Positions 24,894 to 34,941 of a stretch of 61,264 nucleotides of DNA are shown piece after piece. Source of the DNA: Oscillospiraceae bacterium (GTDB lineage: Bacteria > Bacillota > Clostridia > UMGS1840); contig SVKD01000006.1 in NCBI GenBank assembly GCA_015068645.1, forward strand, positions 1 to 61,264, given 5' to 3'. Position 1 is the stretch's first letter; each line of letters starts with the position of its first letter. Under the pieces are notes generated by a model. It had not been told where the DNA came from. It was given only the letters and a program-made list of their open reading frames with translations, and searched no databases. Both the position numbers and the translations under genes were made by a program.

Positions 24894-26780
24894 ATGGCTT
24901 TTATAGAAGATAAATTTGAAGTTGCCGTTATCGGAGCAGGTCACGCAGGCTGCGAAGCAGCCTTTGCTTCGGCAAGGCTGGGGCATCAGACGGTGCTTTT
25001 TTCCATCAATCTGGATGCGGTTGCCAATATGCCCTGTAACCCCAGTATCGGGGGAACGGGAAAGGGACATTTAGTCCGTGAGATTGATGCCTTAGGCGGT
25101 GAAATGGGAAAACTGGCGGATGACACCTTTTTGCAATCCCGTGTGTTGAATCGGGGAAAGGGCCCTGCTGTGTATTCTCTTCGTGTGCAGGAAGACCGTC
25201 GTGCCTATCAGGAGGAAATGAAGAAGCGGATTGAAAATCAGCCCAATCTTTCCTTAAAGCAGGCAGAAATTGTAAAATTGGATATTGAAGATAACAAGGT
25301 GAAAGGTGTTATCGATGCTTTGGGTAATTACTACAAGGTGGATGCTGCTATCATTGCAACCGGTACTTACCTTCGCGGAAAAATTATTGTGGGTAACTAT
25401 TTTGAACCCGGTGGTCCTGACGGAATGTTCGCCGCAAATAAGCTTTCTGAAAGCTTAGAAGAGAACGGCGTCCGCATGATGCGCTTTAAAACAGGAACTC
25501 CTGCCAGAGTGCATCGGGATTCCATTGATTTTTCCAAAATGGAAGTGCAGTACGGGGACGAAGAAATTACACCGTTTTCTTTCACCACCAAGCGTGAGCT
25601 TACCAATCAGGTGGAATGTTATTTAACCTATTCCACTCCCAAAACCAAGCAGATTGTGTTGGATAATATTCATCTTTCGCCTTTATACAGCGGAATGATT
25701 GAGGGCATTGGCCCCAGATATTGTCCTTCTTTTGAAGATAAAATTATGCGATTCCCCGATAAAGAACGCCATCAGCTGTTTATTGAACCTATGGGAATGA
25801 ACACCAAGGAAATGTATGTGCAGGGGATGTCTTCGTCCCTTCCTTATGAGGTCCAGGTGCAGATGTACCGTTCGGTTATCGGATTGGAAAACGCAGAACT
25901 GATGCGTCCGGCATACGCCATTGAATATGATTGTGTGGATCCTACAGAGCTGACGTTGGGACTTGCATTTAAAAACATCAAAGGATTATACGGTGCAGGA
26001 CAGTTTAACGGTACTTCCGGTTACGAAGAAGCGGCAGCTCAGGGGTTAATTGCAGGCATCAATGCCGCAAGATATATTGACGGAAAAGAAGAATTTCACC
26101 TAACACGTGACAATTCCTATATCGGCGTGTTGATTGACGATATTGTAACCAAAGGCACCAACGAACCCTACCGCATGATGACCTCCCGCAGTGAATACCG
26201 TTTGCTTCTTCGTCAGGATAATGCTGACCAGCGTCTCACTCCCTTAGGCTATGAAATCGGCTTGATTTCGGAAGAACGCTACCAGGATTTTTTAGCAAAG
26301 CAAAAATGGGTAGAAGAAGAAATTAAATACTTGGAATCGGTAATTGTGCCTCCCTCAGAGCACGTGGTTGCCACCTTGGAGAAATACGAAAGCACTCCCA
26401 TTAAAACGGGAATCCGCTTAACAGATCTTCTTCGCAGACCGGAAATTACATACAAAATGTTGGCAGAAATTTCCGATAAGGTGCATGACTTACCCCGTGA
26501 TATTGAGGAAGAAGTCACTGTGACCATTAAATATTCCGGTTATATCAAACGGCAGATGTCTCAGGTAAATCAGTTTAAAAAGCTGGAACAGAAAAAATTG
26601 CCCGAGGACATCAACTATGACGATATATACGGTCTTCGGATTGAAGCCCGTCAGAAGCTTTCCAAATTCCGTCCGGAATCCATCGGACAGGCATCCCGTA
26701 TTTCCGGTGTGTCTCCTGCGGATATTTCGGTGCTTCTGATATACTTAGACACCAGACGGGGTAACCCGGCTAAAGAATAA
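24894..26780 (+). CDS. mnmG: tRNA uridine-5-carboxymethylaminomethyl modification enzyme MnmG
   Basis: 628 residues, the normal MnmG (GidA) length. The FAD site is VIGAGHAGCEAAFA; MPCNPSIGGTGKGHLVREIDALGGEMG, GTYLRGKI, GLYGAGQFNGTSGYEEAAAQG and TSRSEYRLLLRQDNAD are diagnostic. With MnmE it adds the carboxymethylaminomethyl group to U34 of tRNAs that read split codon boxes. Here it is not beside mnmE, rsmG or rpmH but lies between mreB and a response regulator gene, probably in one operon. Confidence 0.97.
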   Translation: MAFIEDKFEVAVIGAGHAGCEAAFASARLGHQTVLFSINLDAVANMPCNPSIGGTGKGHLVREIDALGGEMGKLADDTFLQSRVLNRGKGPAVYSLRVQEDRRAYQEEMKKRIENQPNLSLKQAEIVKLDIEDNKVKGVIDALGNYYKVDAAIIATGTYLRGKIIVGNYFEPGGPDGMFAANKLSESLEENGVRMMRFKTGTPARVHRDSIDFSKMEVQYGDEEITPFSFTTKRELTNQVECYLTYSTPKTKQIVLDNIHLSPLYSGMIEGIGPRYCPSFEDKIMRFPDKERHQLFIEPMGMNTKEMYVQGMSSSLPYEVQVQMYRSVIGLENAELMRPAYAIEYDCVDPTELTLGLAFKNIKGLYGAGQFNGTSGYEEAAAQGLIAGINAARYIDGKEEFHLTRDNSYIGVLIDDIVTKGTNEPYRMMTSRSEYRLLLRQDNADQRLTPLGYEIGLISEERYQDFLAKQKWVEEEIKYLESVIVPPSEHVVATLEKYESTPIKTGIRLTDLLRRPEITYKMLAEISDKVHDLPRDIEEEVTVTIKYSGYIKRQMSQVNQFKKLEQKKLPEDINYDDIYGLRIEARQKLSKFRPESIGQASRISGVSPADISVLLIYLDTRRGNPAKE

Positions 26781-26805
26781 AGCTCGAGAAAGGAGCGTGG
26801 CCAAT

Positions 26806-27513
26806 ATGGCAGAACGACTGATCCTCATCGTGGATGACGAAAAACCAATTGTGGATATTTTAAAATTCAACTTGCAGAAAGAGGGCTTCGATACTATTGA
26901 AGCATACGACGGAGCAACCGGTCTTCAGCTTGCAATGGAAAAGAACCCCGATTTGATTTTATTGGATGTAATGTTGCCTGAAATGGACGGTTTTACCGTT
27001 TGTAAAGAAATTCGTGTGAAATCTCAGGTGCCCATTATTCTTTTAACAGCTCGTGAAGAGGAAGTTGATAAGGTGCTGGGATTGGAACTGGGTGCAGATG
27101 ACTATATCACCAAGCCATACAGCGTGAGAGAGCTTTTAGCAAGAATCAAAGCGAACCTGCGCCGTACCAAAAAAACACAACCTGTGGTTACCGCAGACAA
27201 TACAGACCTGTTAACTTATGGCAGATTAACTATTGACACGGAACGTTTTGAGGTGAAAAAAGACGGAAAGCCCGTGGAAATCACTGTTCGTGAGTTTGAA
27301 TTGTTAAAATTCTTAGCATCTCAGCCGGACAAAATCTTTTCCCGTGAAAAACTTTTGGAAAAGGTATGGAAATATGAATATTACGGTGATTTAAGAACCG
27401 TTGACGTAACGGTACGCCGTCTTCGTGAAAAATTAGAAGACAATCCGGGGGAACCGGATTTTGTGGTAACCAAACGTGGAATCGGTTATTATTTCAATAA
27501 AAACTGCAAATAA
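26806..27513 (+). CDS. OmpR/PhoB-family response regulator, WalR-like
   Basis: 235 residues. The receiver domain (about 1-120) has the acidic pocket VDDE, the phospho-acceptor Asp in LLDVMLPEMDG and the conserved LTARE and KPYS segments. The C-terminal winged helix (about 135-235) ends with DVTVRRLREKLEDNP and VVTKRGIGYYF. It is close to WalR/YycF, the essential regulator of wall hydrolases in Firmicutes. The ATG at 26806 is chosen since AAGGAG lies 10 nt upstream; the GTG at 26797 abuts it. The next gene is its histidine kinase. Confidence 0.87.
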   Translation: MAERLILIVDDEKPIVDILKFNLQKEGFDTIEAYDGATGLQLAMEKNPDLILLDVMLPEMDGFTVCKEIRVKSQVPIILLTAREEEVDKVLGLELGADDYITKPYSVRELLARIKANLRRTKKTQPVVTADNTDLLTYGRLTIDTERFEVKKDGKPVEITVREFELLKFLASQPDKIFSREKLLEKVWKYEYYGDLRTVDVTVRRLREKLEDNPGEPDFVVTKRGIGYYFNKNCK

Positions 27514-27544
27514 GCACAGAATTTTTTAAAACCTGAGGAACGAT

Positions 27545-29356
27545 ATGTTTAAAAGTATTCAAACAAAACTGGTACTCTTATTTATCCTTGTTATTCTATC
27601 GGTAATGTTGACGGTTGGTACCTTCATCATCACCAATGTAACACGGTTTTATTATACTGACTTTATGTCTCAGATTGGTACTGCAGTTTTTACCGAAGAT
27701 TTTGTTCCTCAAATGACAGATGCCGCATCTTCCGAAGACGGTGGGCAAAGGCTCTCGGAGCTTTTGGAAGCGGCTGCAGGCCGTATCGGCGTGGATTCTT
27801 ACCGAAATTATGCCATTTTAGATGGGAAGGACGGTTCTTTGATTGACAGTTCAGACGAACTGCTCACCCAGGTAGAAATCTCTGATAACATCTTAGCGGC
27901 AATGGCAGGAAGAGTCGGAGATATGGTGTTGGAAAACGGTACCTATATGGAATATGCTTATCCCGTTGAGGGAGAAGACGGTACTGCTTTTGTCATTTAT
28001 ATATATGAAACCAAAGAAGAGCTGAACAGTTTTTCTAAAAGTATGTTTTTAATCATTTTGCAGGCTCTTCTGGTAGCGCTTTTTATTTCGGTAATTTTAG
28101 GGTATTTGCTTTCTAAAACAATTACCACACCCATCAAAAACTTAACCTCACGGGCAGAAAAAATTGCCGACGGGGAATTTGAGGTGGGAGAGCAATCACC
28201 GTCTAAGGATGAGATTGGTGTTTTGACCAATACGTTTAGAACCATGGGTCAGCGTCTTTCCGAAACGGTGCAGGAGGTTGCTTCTCAGAACACAAAACTA
28301 GAAAAAATTATGGAATATTCCACCGACGGTATCGTTGCGTTTGACACAGAAGGGGAACTTTTGCATATTAACCCTTCTGCAAGACGTTATCTTTCCATTG
28401 GCGAGAATGATACCATTCGTTTTGACGAGTTTTTTACCCCTTTATTTTCAGATGTGTCTTTAGGGAATTTCTTGTACTTAAATCCCGATAAGCAAATCAT
28501 CAAAGAGGGAGACTGCAACAACTATTATCTTCGTTTTTATTTCGGAAGCTTCAAATATTCCGATGATACGATTGGCGGCGTGATTGTGGATGTACAGAAT
28601 ATGACCGAATCCAGAAAACTGGAGTTGTCCCGCCGAGAGTTTGTTGCTAACGTATCTCATGAGCTTCGTACGCCTTTAACTACTGTTAAGGCATATATCG
28701 AAACCTTGGAAAGCGGTGCTGTGGATGGAGAAACACAGGAAAAATTCTTAGATACTATTCACCGAGAAACCGACCGTATGACCAGATTGGTATCAGACCT
28801 TCTGATTTTATCCCGTCTGGATAACGGGGTGAAACTGAATCTGACCCGTATGTCCGTGGAAACGATCTTGCGTGACGTCACGGAAAAGATGCAGTTTGAA
28901 GCCCGAAAAAAATATCAGACATTAACTTATACGATGATCAATGAAATCCCTCCTATTGCATTGGATTATGACAGAATGCAGCAGGTGATTATCAATATTG
29001 TGTCTAACGCAATCAAATACACATCGCAAAACGGAACGGTAAAAATCTATTCCAGCTATGTGTCTGATAATGCAGTAATTCGCATTTTGGATAACGGGAT
29101 GGGGATTCCCGAAAAGGATGTGAAGCGGATTTTTGAACGTTTCTATCGTGTGGACAAAGCCCGCTCTCGTGAGCAAGGGGGAACTGGTCTTGGCCTTGCA
29201 ATTGCTAAGGAAATTATCAATGCCCATGCAGGAGAAATTACATTAAATTCCAAATTAAACGAAGGCACTGAGGTGGTCATCACCCTGCCTGTGGAGAAAA
29301 GTTTCCAGAATTCCCGGGAAGAAACAGCAAAGCCTGAGGGGATCACGGAAGTATAA
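27545..29356 (+). CDS. Sensor histidine kinase, WalK-like
   Basis: 603 residues. Membrane segments at about 9-30 and 167-189 flank an extracytoplasmic sensor domain of about 135 residues. A HAMP domain (190-240), a PAS domain (about 248-355), HisKA with His372 in VSHELRTPLTTVKAY, and a GHKL ATPase domain with N box IINIVSNAIKYT, G1 ILDNGMGIP and G2 GGTGLGLAIAKEI follow. The HAMP-PAS-HisKA order is that of WalK. With the preceding regulator it probably governs wall metabolism. No walH/walI genes follow; Hsp33 comes next. Confidence 0.88.
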   Translation: MFKSIQTKLVLLFILVILSVMLTVGTFIITNVTRFYYTDFMSQIGTAVFTEDFVPQMTDAASSEDGGQRLSELLEAAAGRIGVDSYRNYAILDGKDGSLIDSSDELLTQVEISDNILAAMAGRVGDMVLENGTYMEYAYPVEGEDGTAFVIYIYETKEELNSFSKSMFLIILQALLVALFISVILGYLLSKTITTPIKNLTSRAEKIADGEFEVGEQSPSKDEIGVLTNTFRTMGQRLSETVQEVASQNTKLEKIMEYSTDGIVAFDTEGELLHINPSARRYLSIGENDTIRFDEFFTPLFSDVSLGNFLYLNPDKQIIKEGDCNNYYLRFYFGSFKYSDDTIGGVIVDVQNMTESRKLELSRREFVANVSHELRTPLTTVKAYIETLESGAVDGETQEKFLDTIHRETDRMTRLVSDLLILSRLDNGVKLNLTRMSVETILRDVTEKMQFEARKKYQTLTYTMINEIPPIALDYDRMQQVIINIVSNAIKYTSQNGTVKIYSSYVSDNAVIRILDNGMGIPEKDVKRIFERFYRVDKARSREQGGTGLGLAIAKEIINAHAGEITLNSKLNEGTEVVITLPVEKSFQNSREETAKPEGITEV

Positions 29357-29385
29357 AAAAGAAGTAACAAAAGCGAGGAACCATT

Positions 29386-30270
29386 ATGGATGAAATTATC
29401 AGAGCCATCACCAGTGACGGATATCTGAAAGCATATGTAATCAATTCCACCGAAACCATTCGTGATGCTCAAGGGCTTCACCAAACAGGAAAGGTGGCTT
29501 CTGCGGCATTAGGCAGAGCTTTGACCGCTGCACTAATCTTGGCAAACGATATGAAAAATGAAACCGATCGTGTGTCTGTGCAGTTTCGAAGCGAAGGACC
29601 TATCGGCAACGTGGTGGCAGAAGCTAACGGACAAAATCAGGTAAAAGGGTTTGTGTCTAATCCCGATGTTGTGCTTCCTTTAAGAGAAGACGGCAAACTT
29701 GACGTTGGCGGTGCATTAGGACATAAAGGCACCTTAACCATTGTTCGTGACATTGGCTTAAAGGAACCTTATGTGGGTACCGTGGAACTGATTTCGGGCG
29801 AAATTGCAGAAGATATTTCCTATTACTATATGCAGTCGGAACAGATTCCCACTGTGCTTGGATTAGGCGTTTTGGTAGCGCAGAATTTTGCCATCCTCTC
29901 TGCAGGTGGGTTTATGATTCAATTATTACCCGGTGCACCCGACAGCATTGTGGACAAGGTAGAAGAAAATGTGAAAGCACTTCCCAAATCCATTTCGGCA
30001 CTGATTGCAGACGGCAAGAACGCTACCGAAATTTTAGGGATGTTGCTTACGGGATTTGACTATCAGATTTTATCAAAAAAAGAACCGTCTTACCGTTGTG
30101 ATTGCAGCCGTTACCGTGTGGAAACCGCTTTAATCAGTTTAGGCAAAACCGAACTTCAAAAAATGATAGAGGAAGAGGATACCACTGAGGTTTCCTGCCA
30201 CTATTGCAATAAAAAATATCATTTTTCCAAAGAGGATTTGGAAATGCTTCTTCGGTTGGCAACCAAATAA
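29386..30270 (+). CDS. hslO: Redox-regulated chaperone Hsp33
   Basis: 294 residues. The N-terminal domain has SDGYLKAYVINSTE and SEGPIGNVVAEAN; the redox switch has Cys238 and Cys240 (YRCDCSR) and Cys271 and Cys274 (SCHYC), which bind zinc when reduced and form disulfides under oxidative stress, turning on holdase activity. Length and motifs are normal. It lies 30 bp after the kinase gene, presumably in the same operon. Confidence 0.95.
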   Translation: MDEIIRAITSDGYLKAYVINSTETIRDAQGLHQTGKVASAALGRALTAALILANDMKNETDRVSVQFRSEGPIGNVVAEANGQNQVKGFVSNPDVVLPLREDGKLDVGGALGHKGTLTIVRDIGLKEPYVGTVELISGEIAEDISYYYMQSEQIPTVLGLGVLVAQNFAILSAGGFMIQLLPGAPDSIVDKVEENVKALPKSISALIADGKNATEILGMLLTGFDYQILSKKEPSYRCDCSRYRVETALISLGKTELQKMIEEEDTTEVSCHYCNKKYHFSKEDLEMLLRLATK

Positions 30271-30285
30271 GGAGGGGGAGACAAT

Positions 30286-30630
30286 ATGCAATTTTTAAGA
30301 CCTGCACTTCCCATTTGTATGCTTTTGGTATCCAATGTGTTTATGACGTTTGCCTGGTATGGGCATTTAAAATTTAAAAGCACGGCACTTTGGATTGTAA
30401 TTTTTTCCAGTTGGGCAATTGCGTTGTTTGAATATATTTTTCAAGTTCCTGCAAACAGAATGGGGTCAGAATACTTTACCACCGCTCAACTGAAAATTAT
30501 TCAGGAAGTCATCACCCTGACGGTGTTTTCCGTCTTTTCGGTGTTATATTTAAAAGAGAAATTCACTTGGAATTATTTTTATGCGTTTTTATGTATGTTA
30601 GGCGCCGTTTTCTTTATTTTTAAAAAGTAG
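30286..30630 (+). CDS. DMT-superfamily protein (DUF486)
   Basis: 114 residues with four hydrophobic segments. VFMTFAWYGHLKFK and the central WAIALFEYIFQVPANRMG segment are characteristic of DUF486, a small membrane family related to EamA/DMT transporters. No substrate is known. GGAGGGGGAG precedes the ATG, and the gene lies between hslO and metK with short gaps. Confidence 0.85.
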   Translation: MQFLRPALPICMLLVSNVFMTFAWYGHLKFKSTALWIVIFSSWAIALFEYIFQVPANRMGSEYFTTAQLKIIQEVITLTVFSVFSVLYLKEKFTWNYFYAFLCMLGAVFFIFKK

Positions 30631-30663
30631 AAACGGCATTCCAATAGAGAGGAGATAAGAATT

Positions 30664-31827
30664 ATGAGAAAGTTGTTCACTTCAGAATCTGTAACGGAAG
30701 GACATCCCGATAAAATCTGTGACCAGATTTCCGATGCGATTTTAGATGCTATTTTAATGCAGGATCCTGCTGCCCGTGTAGCTTGTGAAACCACCTGTAC
30801 CACTGGGATGGTATCTGTGATGGGGGAAATCACCACCACCGGTTATGTGGATATCCCCAAAATTGCCAGAGAAACGGTTTTGGAAATTGGTTATGACCGT
30901 GCAAAATATGGTTTTGATGGCACCACTTGTGCTGTTATCACCTCTATTGACGAGCAGTCTCCCGATATTGCGCAGGGGGTAGATTCTTCTGAGGATGATA
31001 AATCCACCGGCGCAGGAGACCAGGGTATGATGTTTGGTTACGCTTGTGACGAAACTGCGGAACTGATGCCGCTTCCCATTTCTTTGGCACATAAATTGGC
31101 AAAGCGTCTGACTGATGTGAGAAAAGACGGCACCCTTTCCTATCTTCGTCCCGACGGGAAAACTCAGGTAACCGTGGAATACGAAAACGATATTCCGAAG
31201 CGGATTGATGCCATTGTTATCTCCACGCAGCATTCTGCCGAAGTGGAACAGGCAACCATTCGTGAAGATATGAAAAAACATGTAATTGCCCCCGTTATTG
31301 ATGCTTCTATGATGGATGATCACACCAAAATTTATGTGAATCCTACCGGTAGCTTTGTTGTGGGTGGCCCTCAGGGTGACTCCGGCTTAACCGGCAGAAA
31401 AATCATTGTGGATACTTATGGCGGCTATGCCCGTCACGGTGGTGGCGCGTTCTCCGGCAAAGACCCCACCAAAGTGGACAGAAGTGCTGCTTATGCTTCC
31501 CGTTGGGTTGCAAAAAACATTGTAGCGGCAGGCCTGGCAAAACGTTGTGAAATCCAGTTGGCTTACGCAATCGGCGTGGCAAAACCGGTATCCGTTATGG
31601 TAGACACTTTTGGTACCGGTGTGGTTTCCGATGATGTGATTGCTGACGTGGTAAATGAAGTGTTTGACCTTCGTCCCGCGGCAATTATTTCTGAGCTGGA
31701 TTTGAGAAAGCCCATTTACAGAAGATTGGCTGCATACGGACATATGGGCAGAGAAGATTTAGGCGTATTATGGGAAAAAACCGATAAAGTAGACGCTTTA
31801 AAAGCTGCATTAGCAAAAAAAGCATAA
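30664..31827 (+). CDS. metK: S-adenosylmethionine synthase
   Basis: 387 residues, normal for MetK. Motifs: [23 protein letters not shown] at the N-terminus, [37 protein letters not shown] and [19 protein letters not shown]. It makes S-adenosylmethionine from methionine and ATP. The 33-nt gap upstream is too short for a SAM riboswitch, so any control acts at a more distant promoter. Confidence 0.98.
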   Translation: MRKLFTSESVTEGHPDKICDQISDAILDAILMQDPAARVACETTCTTGMVSVMGEITTTGYVDIPKIARETVLEIGYDRAKYGFDGTTCAVITSIDEQSPDIAQGVDSSEDDKSTGAGDQGMMFGYACDETAELMPLPISLAHKLAKRLTDVRKDGTLSYLRPDGKTQVTVEYENDIPKRIDAIVISTQHSAEVEQATIREDMKKHVIAPVIDASMMDDHTKIYVNPTGSFVVGGPQGDSGLTGRKIIVDTYGGYARHGGGAFSGKDPTKVDRSAAYASRWVAKNIVAAGLAKRCEIQLAYAIGVAKPVSVMVDTFGTGVVSDDVIADVVNEVFDLRPAAIISELDLRKPIYRRLAAYGHMGREDLGVLWEKTDKVDALKAALAKKA

Positions 31828-31848
31828 AATATTAAAAAAACAAAAAAT

Positions 31849-31877
31849 CAGCCATGGGGGTTATTCTCCCGTGGCTG
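31849..31877 (+). terminator. Hairpin in the leader of the ABC-F gene (possible terminator/attenuator)
   Basis: CAGCCATGGG pairs with CCCGTGGCTG around a seven-base loop. Only a weak T-rich tail follows, so intrinsic termination would be inefficient. It could end the metK transcript partly or act as an attenuator for the ABC-F gene that starts 20 nt later. Confidence 0.5.
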
Positions 31878-31896
31878 TTGTAACATAGGTAATGGT

Positions 31897-33771
31897 ATGA
31901 TAGTAGCGTTAGATAAGGTGTCTAAATTCTTCGGAGCGGAAGAAATTCTCACAGACATCACATTAAAAATTGAAGATTCTGACCGTATTGGGTTAATTGG
32001 CGCCAACGGGGCAGGAAAATCCACCTTGTTAAATATGCTTTCAGGGGAATCGGAGCCCACCGAAGGGGAAATCATTTTCCAAAAAAAGCGTATTGGCTAT
32101 CTGCATCAAAATGCAGGACTTTCCGGCGGTAATTCCATTTTAGAAGAAATGAGAAGTGTGTTTTCCGATGTAATCAGAATGGGTGAAAAACTGGAGAATC
32201 TCTATCAGCAGTTATCCACTCCCCAAGGGAACACCGAGGAAAATCAAAAAGAATATGCAAGGCTGCAGACTCTTTACGAGCAAAAAGAGGGATACCATAT
32301 TGATATTAAAATCAATACCGTCCTAAACGGTATGGGTTTTTTAGGAAGGGATTTGTCTACGATTGTAGATAGATTGTCTGGCGGTGAAAAAACAAGACTT
32401 GCTCTTGCAAAACTTTTACTCTCCGAACCTGACCTTTTAATTTTGGACGAACCTACCAACCATCTGGATTTTAAAACCTTAGGATGGTTGGAAGAATATT
32501 TAACCGCTTATCGTGGCGCCATTATTTTAGTGTCTCACGACCGTTATTTTTTAGATCGTTGTGTGACCGATATCTGCGAAATTTACAAAGGAAAATTAAA
32601 ACGCTATCGTGGCAACTATTCCAAATTTGTGGTGCAAAAGGCACAGGAAATGGAGTATCTGCAGAAAGAGTATGACAAACAACAAGAGGAGATTGCGTCC
32701 TTAAAAGATTATGTAGCCAGAAATCAGGTTCGTGCTTCCACGGCAAAAAGTGCAAAAAGCCGTCAGCATATTTTAGATAATATGGAGGTTTTGGAAAAGC
32801 CTTCCGATTATTTAAAATCCATTCATTTGAAATTCACTTTTAAAACAGAACCCGTGAAAGACGTGCTTCGGGTGTCTGATTTGGAATTAAAAGTAAAAGA
32901 TAAATTGTTAAATCCGAGTGTGAATCTACACGTTCGTAAAAACGATAAAATTGCCATTGTTGGTACCAACGGCGTTGGTAAAACCAGCTTTTTAAAGGCA
33001 ATTTTAGGAGAATTTCCCTATTCCAAAGGAGACATCCTTTGGGGTGGTGGTGTAAAAAAATCCTATTTTGAACAGGAAACCAATAAGCTTCATCCCGAAA
33101 AAACTGCTTTAAATGAACTGTGGGATCGTTTTCCCCAAAAATATGAGCAGGAACTAAGAAAACTCCTTGGCGGAATGCTGTTATCGGGAGAAGATGTGTA
33201 TAAAAAAGTGGGTGTGTTATCCGGCGGAGAAAAGGCAAAAGTGAAATTTGCCATTATGATGTTAGAAGAAGGAAATGTCCTCATTTTGGACGAACCTACC
33301 AACCACTTGGATTTGTCTTCCAAGGAAGTTTTGGATAAGGCACTGGCAGAATATGAAGGCACTGTCATCATGGTGTCTCACGACCGTTATCTCTTAAATA
33401 AGGTTCCCACCAAAATTGTGGAAATGAAACCGGGAGAAATGGTCATTTATGACGGAAAATATGACTATTATTTAGAAAAACATAAAGAGGATGCTCCTGC
33501 TCCCGTCGAAAAAAAGAGCGAAAAAGCCAACGAGTTTTACCGCTCCAAAAAAGACAGAGCAGAAGAAACCAAACGAAAAAACGATCTTAGAAAAACCGAA
33601 GCGAAAATAGAAGAAATTGAAGGCGAAATCGCAGTTTTGCAGGAAGAAATTGCATCGCCCGATATTGCTTCAGACTTTGAAAAGCTAAAAGAAAAGTGTG
33701 ACCTTTTGGAAGAAAAAGAAGCTATCCTCAACGAATTATATGAAAAATGGGAGGAACTATCAGCCCAATGA
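31897..33771 (+). CDS. ABC-F family ATPase
   Basis: 624 residues with two ABC domains on one chain and no membrane segment. Walker A: GANGAGKST and GTNGVGKTS. Signature and Walker B: LSGGEKTRLALAKLL...LLILDEPTNHLD and LSGGEKAKVKFAIMM...LILDEPTNHLD. The interdomain linker (about 240-320) is helical and basic, as in ribosome-binding ABC-F proteins, and a charged coiled coil ends the protein (about 545-624). ABC-F proteins bind the ribosomal E site; some relieve stalling and others give antibiotic resistance. This one resembles the broad YdiF/Uup-like housekeeping group; a resistance role is not supported by sequence alone. Confidence 0.9.
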   Translation: MIVALDKVSKFFGAEEILTDITLKIEDSDRIGLIGANGAGKSTLLNMLSGESEPTEGEIIFQKKRIGYLHQNAGLSGGNSILEEMRSVFSDVIRMGEKLENLYQQLSTPQGNTEENQKEYARLQTLYEQKEGYHIDIKINTVLNGMGFLGRDLSTIVDRLSGGEKTRLALAKLLLSEPDLLILDEPTNHLDFKTLGWLEEYLTAYRGAIILVSHDRYFLDRCVTDICEIYKGKLKRYRGNYSKFVVQKAQEMEYLQKEYDKQQEEIASLKDYVARNQVRASTAKSAKSRQHILDNMEVLEKPSDYLKSIHLKFTFKTEPVKDVLRVSDLELKVKDKLLNPSVNLHVRKNDKIAIVGTNGVGKTSFLKAILGEFPYSKGDILWGGGVKKSYFEQETNKLHPEKTALNELWDRFPQKYEQELRKLLGGMLLSGEDVYKKVGVLSGGEKAKVKFAIMMLEEGNVLILDEPTNHLDLSSKEVLDKALAEYEGTVIMVSHDRYLLNKVPTKIVEMKPGEMVIYDGKYDYYLEKHKEDAPAPVEKKSEKANEFYRSKKDRAEETKRKNDLRKTEAKIEEIEGEIAVLQEEIASPDIASDFEKLKEKCDLLEEKEAILNELYEKWEELSAQ

Positions 33772-34925
33772 CTGAGTTTCTGACAAAACTGTTTATCAAA
33801 AATCATAACGATACCGCATCCATCCGTGTCCGCCAAAGCTACGGAAAATTGGTGGGTGTTGTGGGAATTGTTGCCAATCTGTTGTTATCTTTGGCAAAGC
33901 TTTTGTGCGGCTATTTTTTTCATTCGGTGTCGTTAACAGCAGACGGTGCAAACAACTTATCCGATATGGGCAATTCTCTGGTGACTTACATTGGATTCCA
34001 TCTGGCAGGCAAACCTGCGGATAAAGACCATCCCTACGGGCATGCCCGCTATGAATACATTACAGGTCTTTTGGTATCATTTCTGATTCTGATGTTGGGC
34101 TTGTCTTTACTGAAAACTGCGGTGGAAGATATCTTTTTTCCGAAAGAAACCATCTTTCACGATGTTGCTATCTGGATTATGGTGGGAGCAGTTTTGGTGA
34201 AATTATGGTTGTATTTCTTTTACAGAGGAATCGGCAAGAAGTTGGATTCGGTTGCTATTTTAGCAAATGCCAAAGACAGTTTAAACGACGTGTTCTCCAC
34301 AAGTGGCGTGTTACTATCCTTTCTGTTAGGAAAGATGTTTCATCTGCCTTTGGACGGTTATGTGGGTGCCCTTGTTTCGCTGTTAATTTTATACAGCGGT
34401 TGGGAACTTGTGAGAAACACCATGAGCCAGTTATTGGGAGAAGCCCCCAAGCCTGAACTGGTAAACGAAATTAAAACCGAAATTTTAGATTTTCACGAAT
34501 CTATCATCGGGATTCACGATTTAATGGTACACGAATATGGCGCAGGGCAGTTGTTTGTGTCGGTGCACGTGGAAGTGCCAGCCTCTCAGAGCATTCTCAC
34601 CAGTCACGATATTGTGGATCAGATTGAAGTGCATTTTATGAAAGAACATGGGATTCAAATGGTGATTCATTTAGACCCTGTGGAAACCGATAATCCTCGT
34701 GTGGTTGAGTTGAAAGCAAAAATTTCTGCCGTGGTGACAGAGATTTCTCCCAAGCTTCATATTCACGATTTTCGTGTGGTGTTTTTAGCATCCCACAATA
34801 ATCTGATTTTTGATGTGGAAGTGCCGTTTGAATTTCCCTATTCTGAAAAAAAACTGGAGGAAATCATCAAAAAAGAAGCGGGAAAAGAAAATAACTGCAT
34901 TATTCAGTTTGATAAGACCTACTAA
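33768..34925 (+). CDS. Cation diffusion facilitator family transporter
   Basis: 385 residues. Six membrane segments occupy about 20-220; the metal site motifs SLTADGANNLSDMG in TM2 and NAKDSLNDVFST in TM5 are visible, as is DHPYGHARYEY between TM2 and TM3. The C-terminal cytoplasmic domain has DLMVHEYGAG and further His/Asp residues. CDF proteins export Zn2+, Mn2+ or Fe2+ against protons. The TM5 site has Lys-Asp where zinc transporters usually have His-Asp, which may point to manganese or another metal. The ATG at 33768 overlaps the ABC-F stop codon (ATGA). Confidence 0.9.
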   Translation: MTEFLTKLFIKNHNDTASIRVRQSYGKLVGVVGIVANLLLSLAKLLCGYFFHSVSLTADGANNLSDMGNSLVTYIGFHLAGKPADKDHPYGHARYEYITGLLVSFLILMLGLSLLKTAVEDIFFPKETIFHDVAIWIMVGAVLVKLWLYFFYRGIGKKLDSVAILANAKDSLNDVFSTSGVLLSFLLGKMFHLPLDGYVGALVSLLILYSGWELVRNTMSQLLGEAPKPELVNEIKTEILDFHESIIGIHDLMVHEYGAGQLFVSVHVEVPASQSILTSHDIVDQIEVHFMKEHGIQMVIHLDPVETDNPRVVELKAKISAVVTEISPKLHIHDFRVVFLASHNNLIFDVEVPFEFPYSEKKLEEIIKKEAGKENNCIIQFDKTY

Positions 34926-34941
34926 GAAGGAGATAAAACAT

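Noticed and set aside
30631-30663. SAM riboswitch before metK
   Set aside because: The gap is 33 nt and holds only a ribosome binding site; no fold is possible.
31897-33771. Antibiotic-resistance ABC-F protein
   Set aside because: Motifs fit the whole ABC-F family; nothing in the linker seen by eye separates it from housekeeping members.
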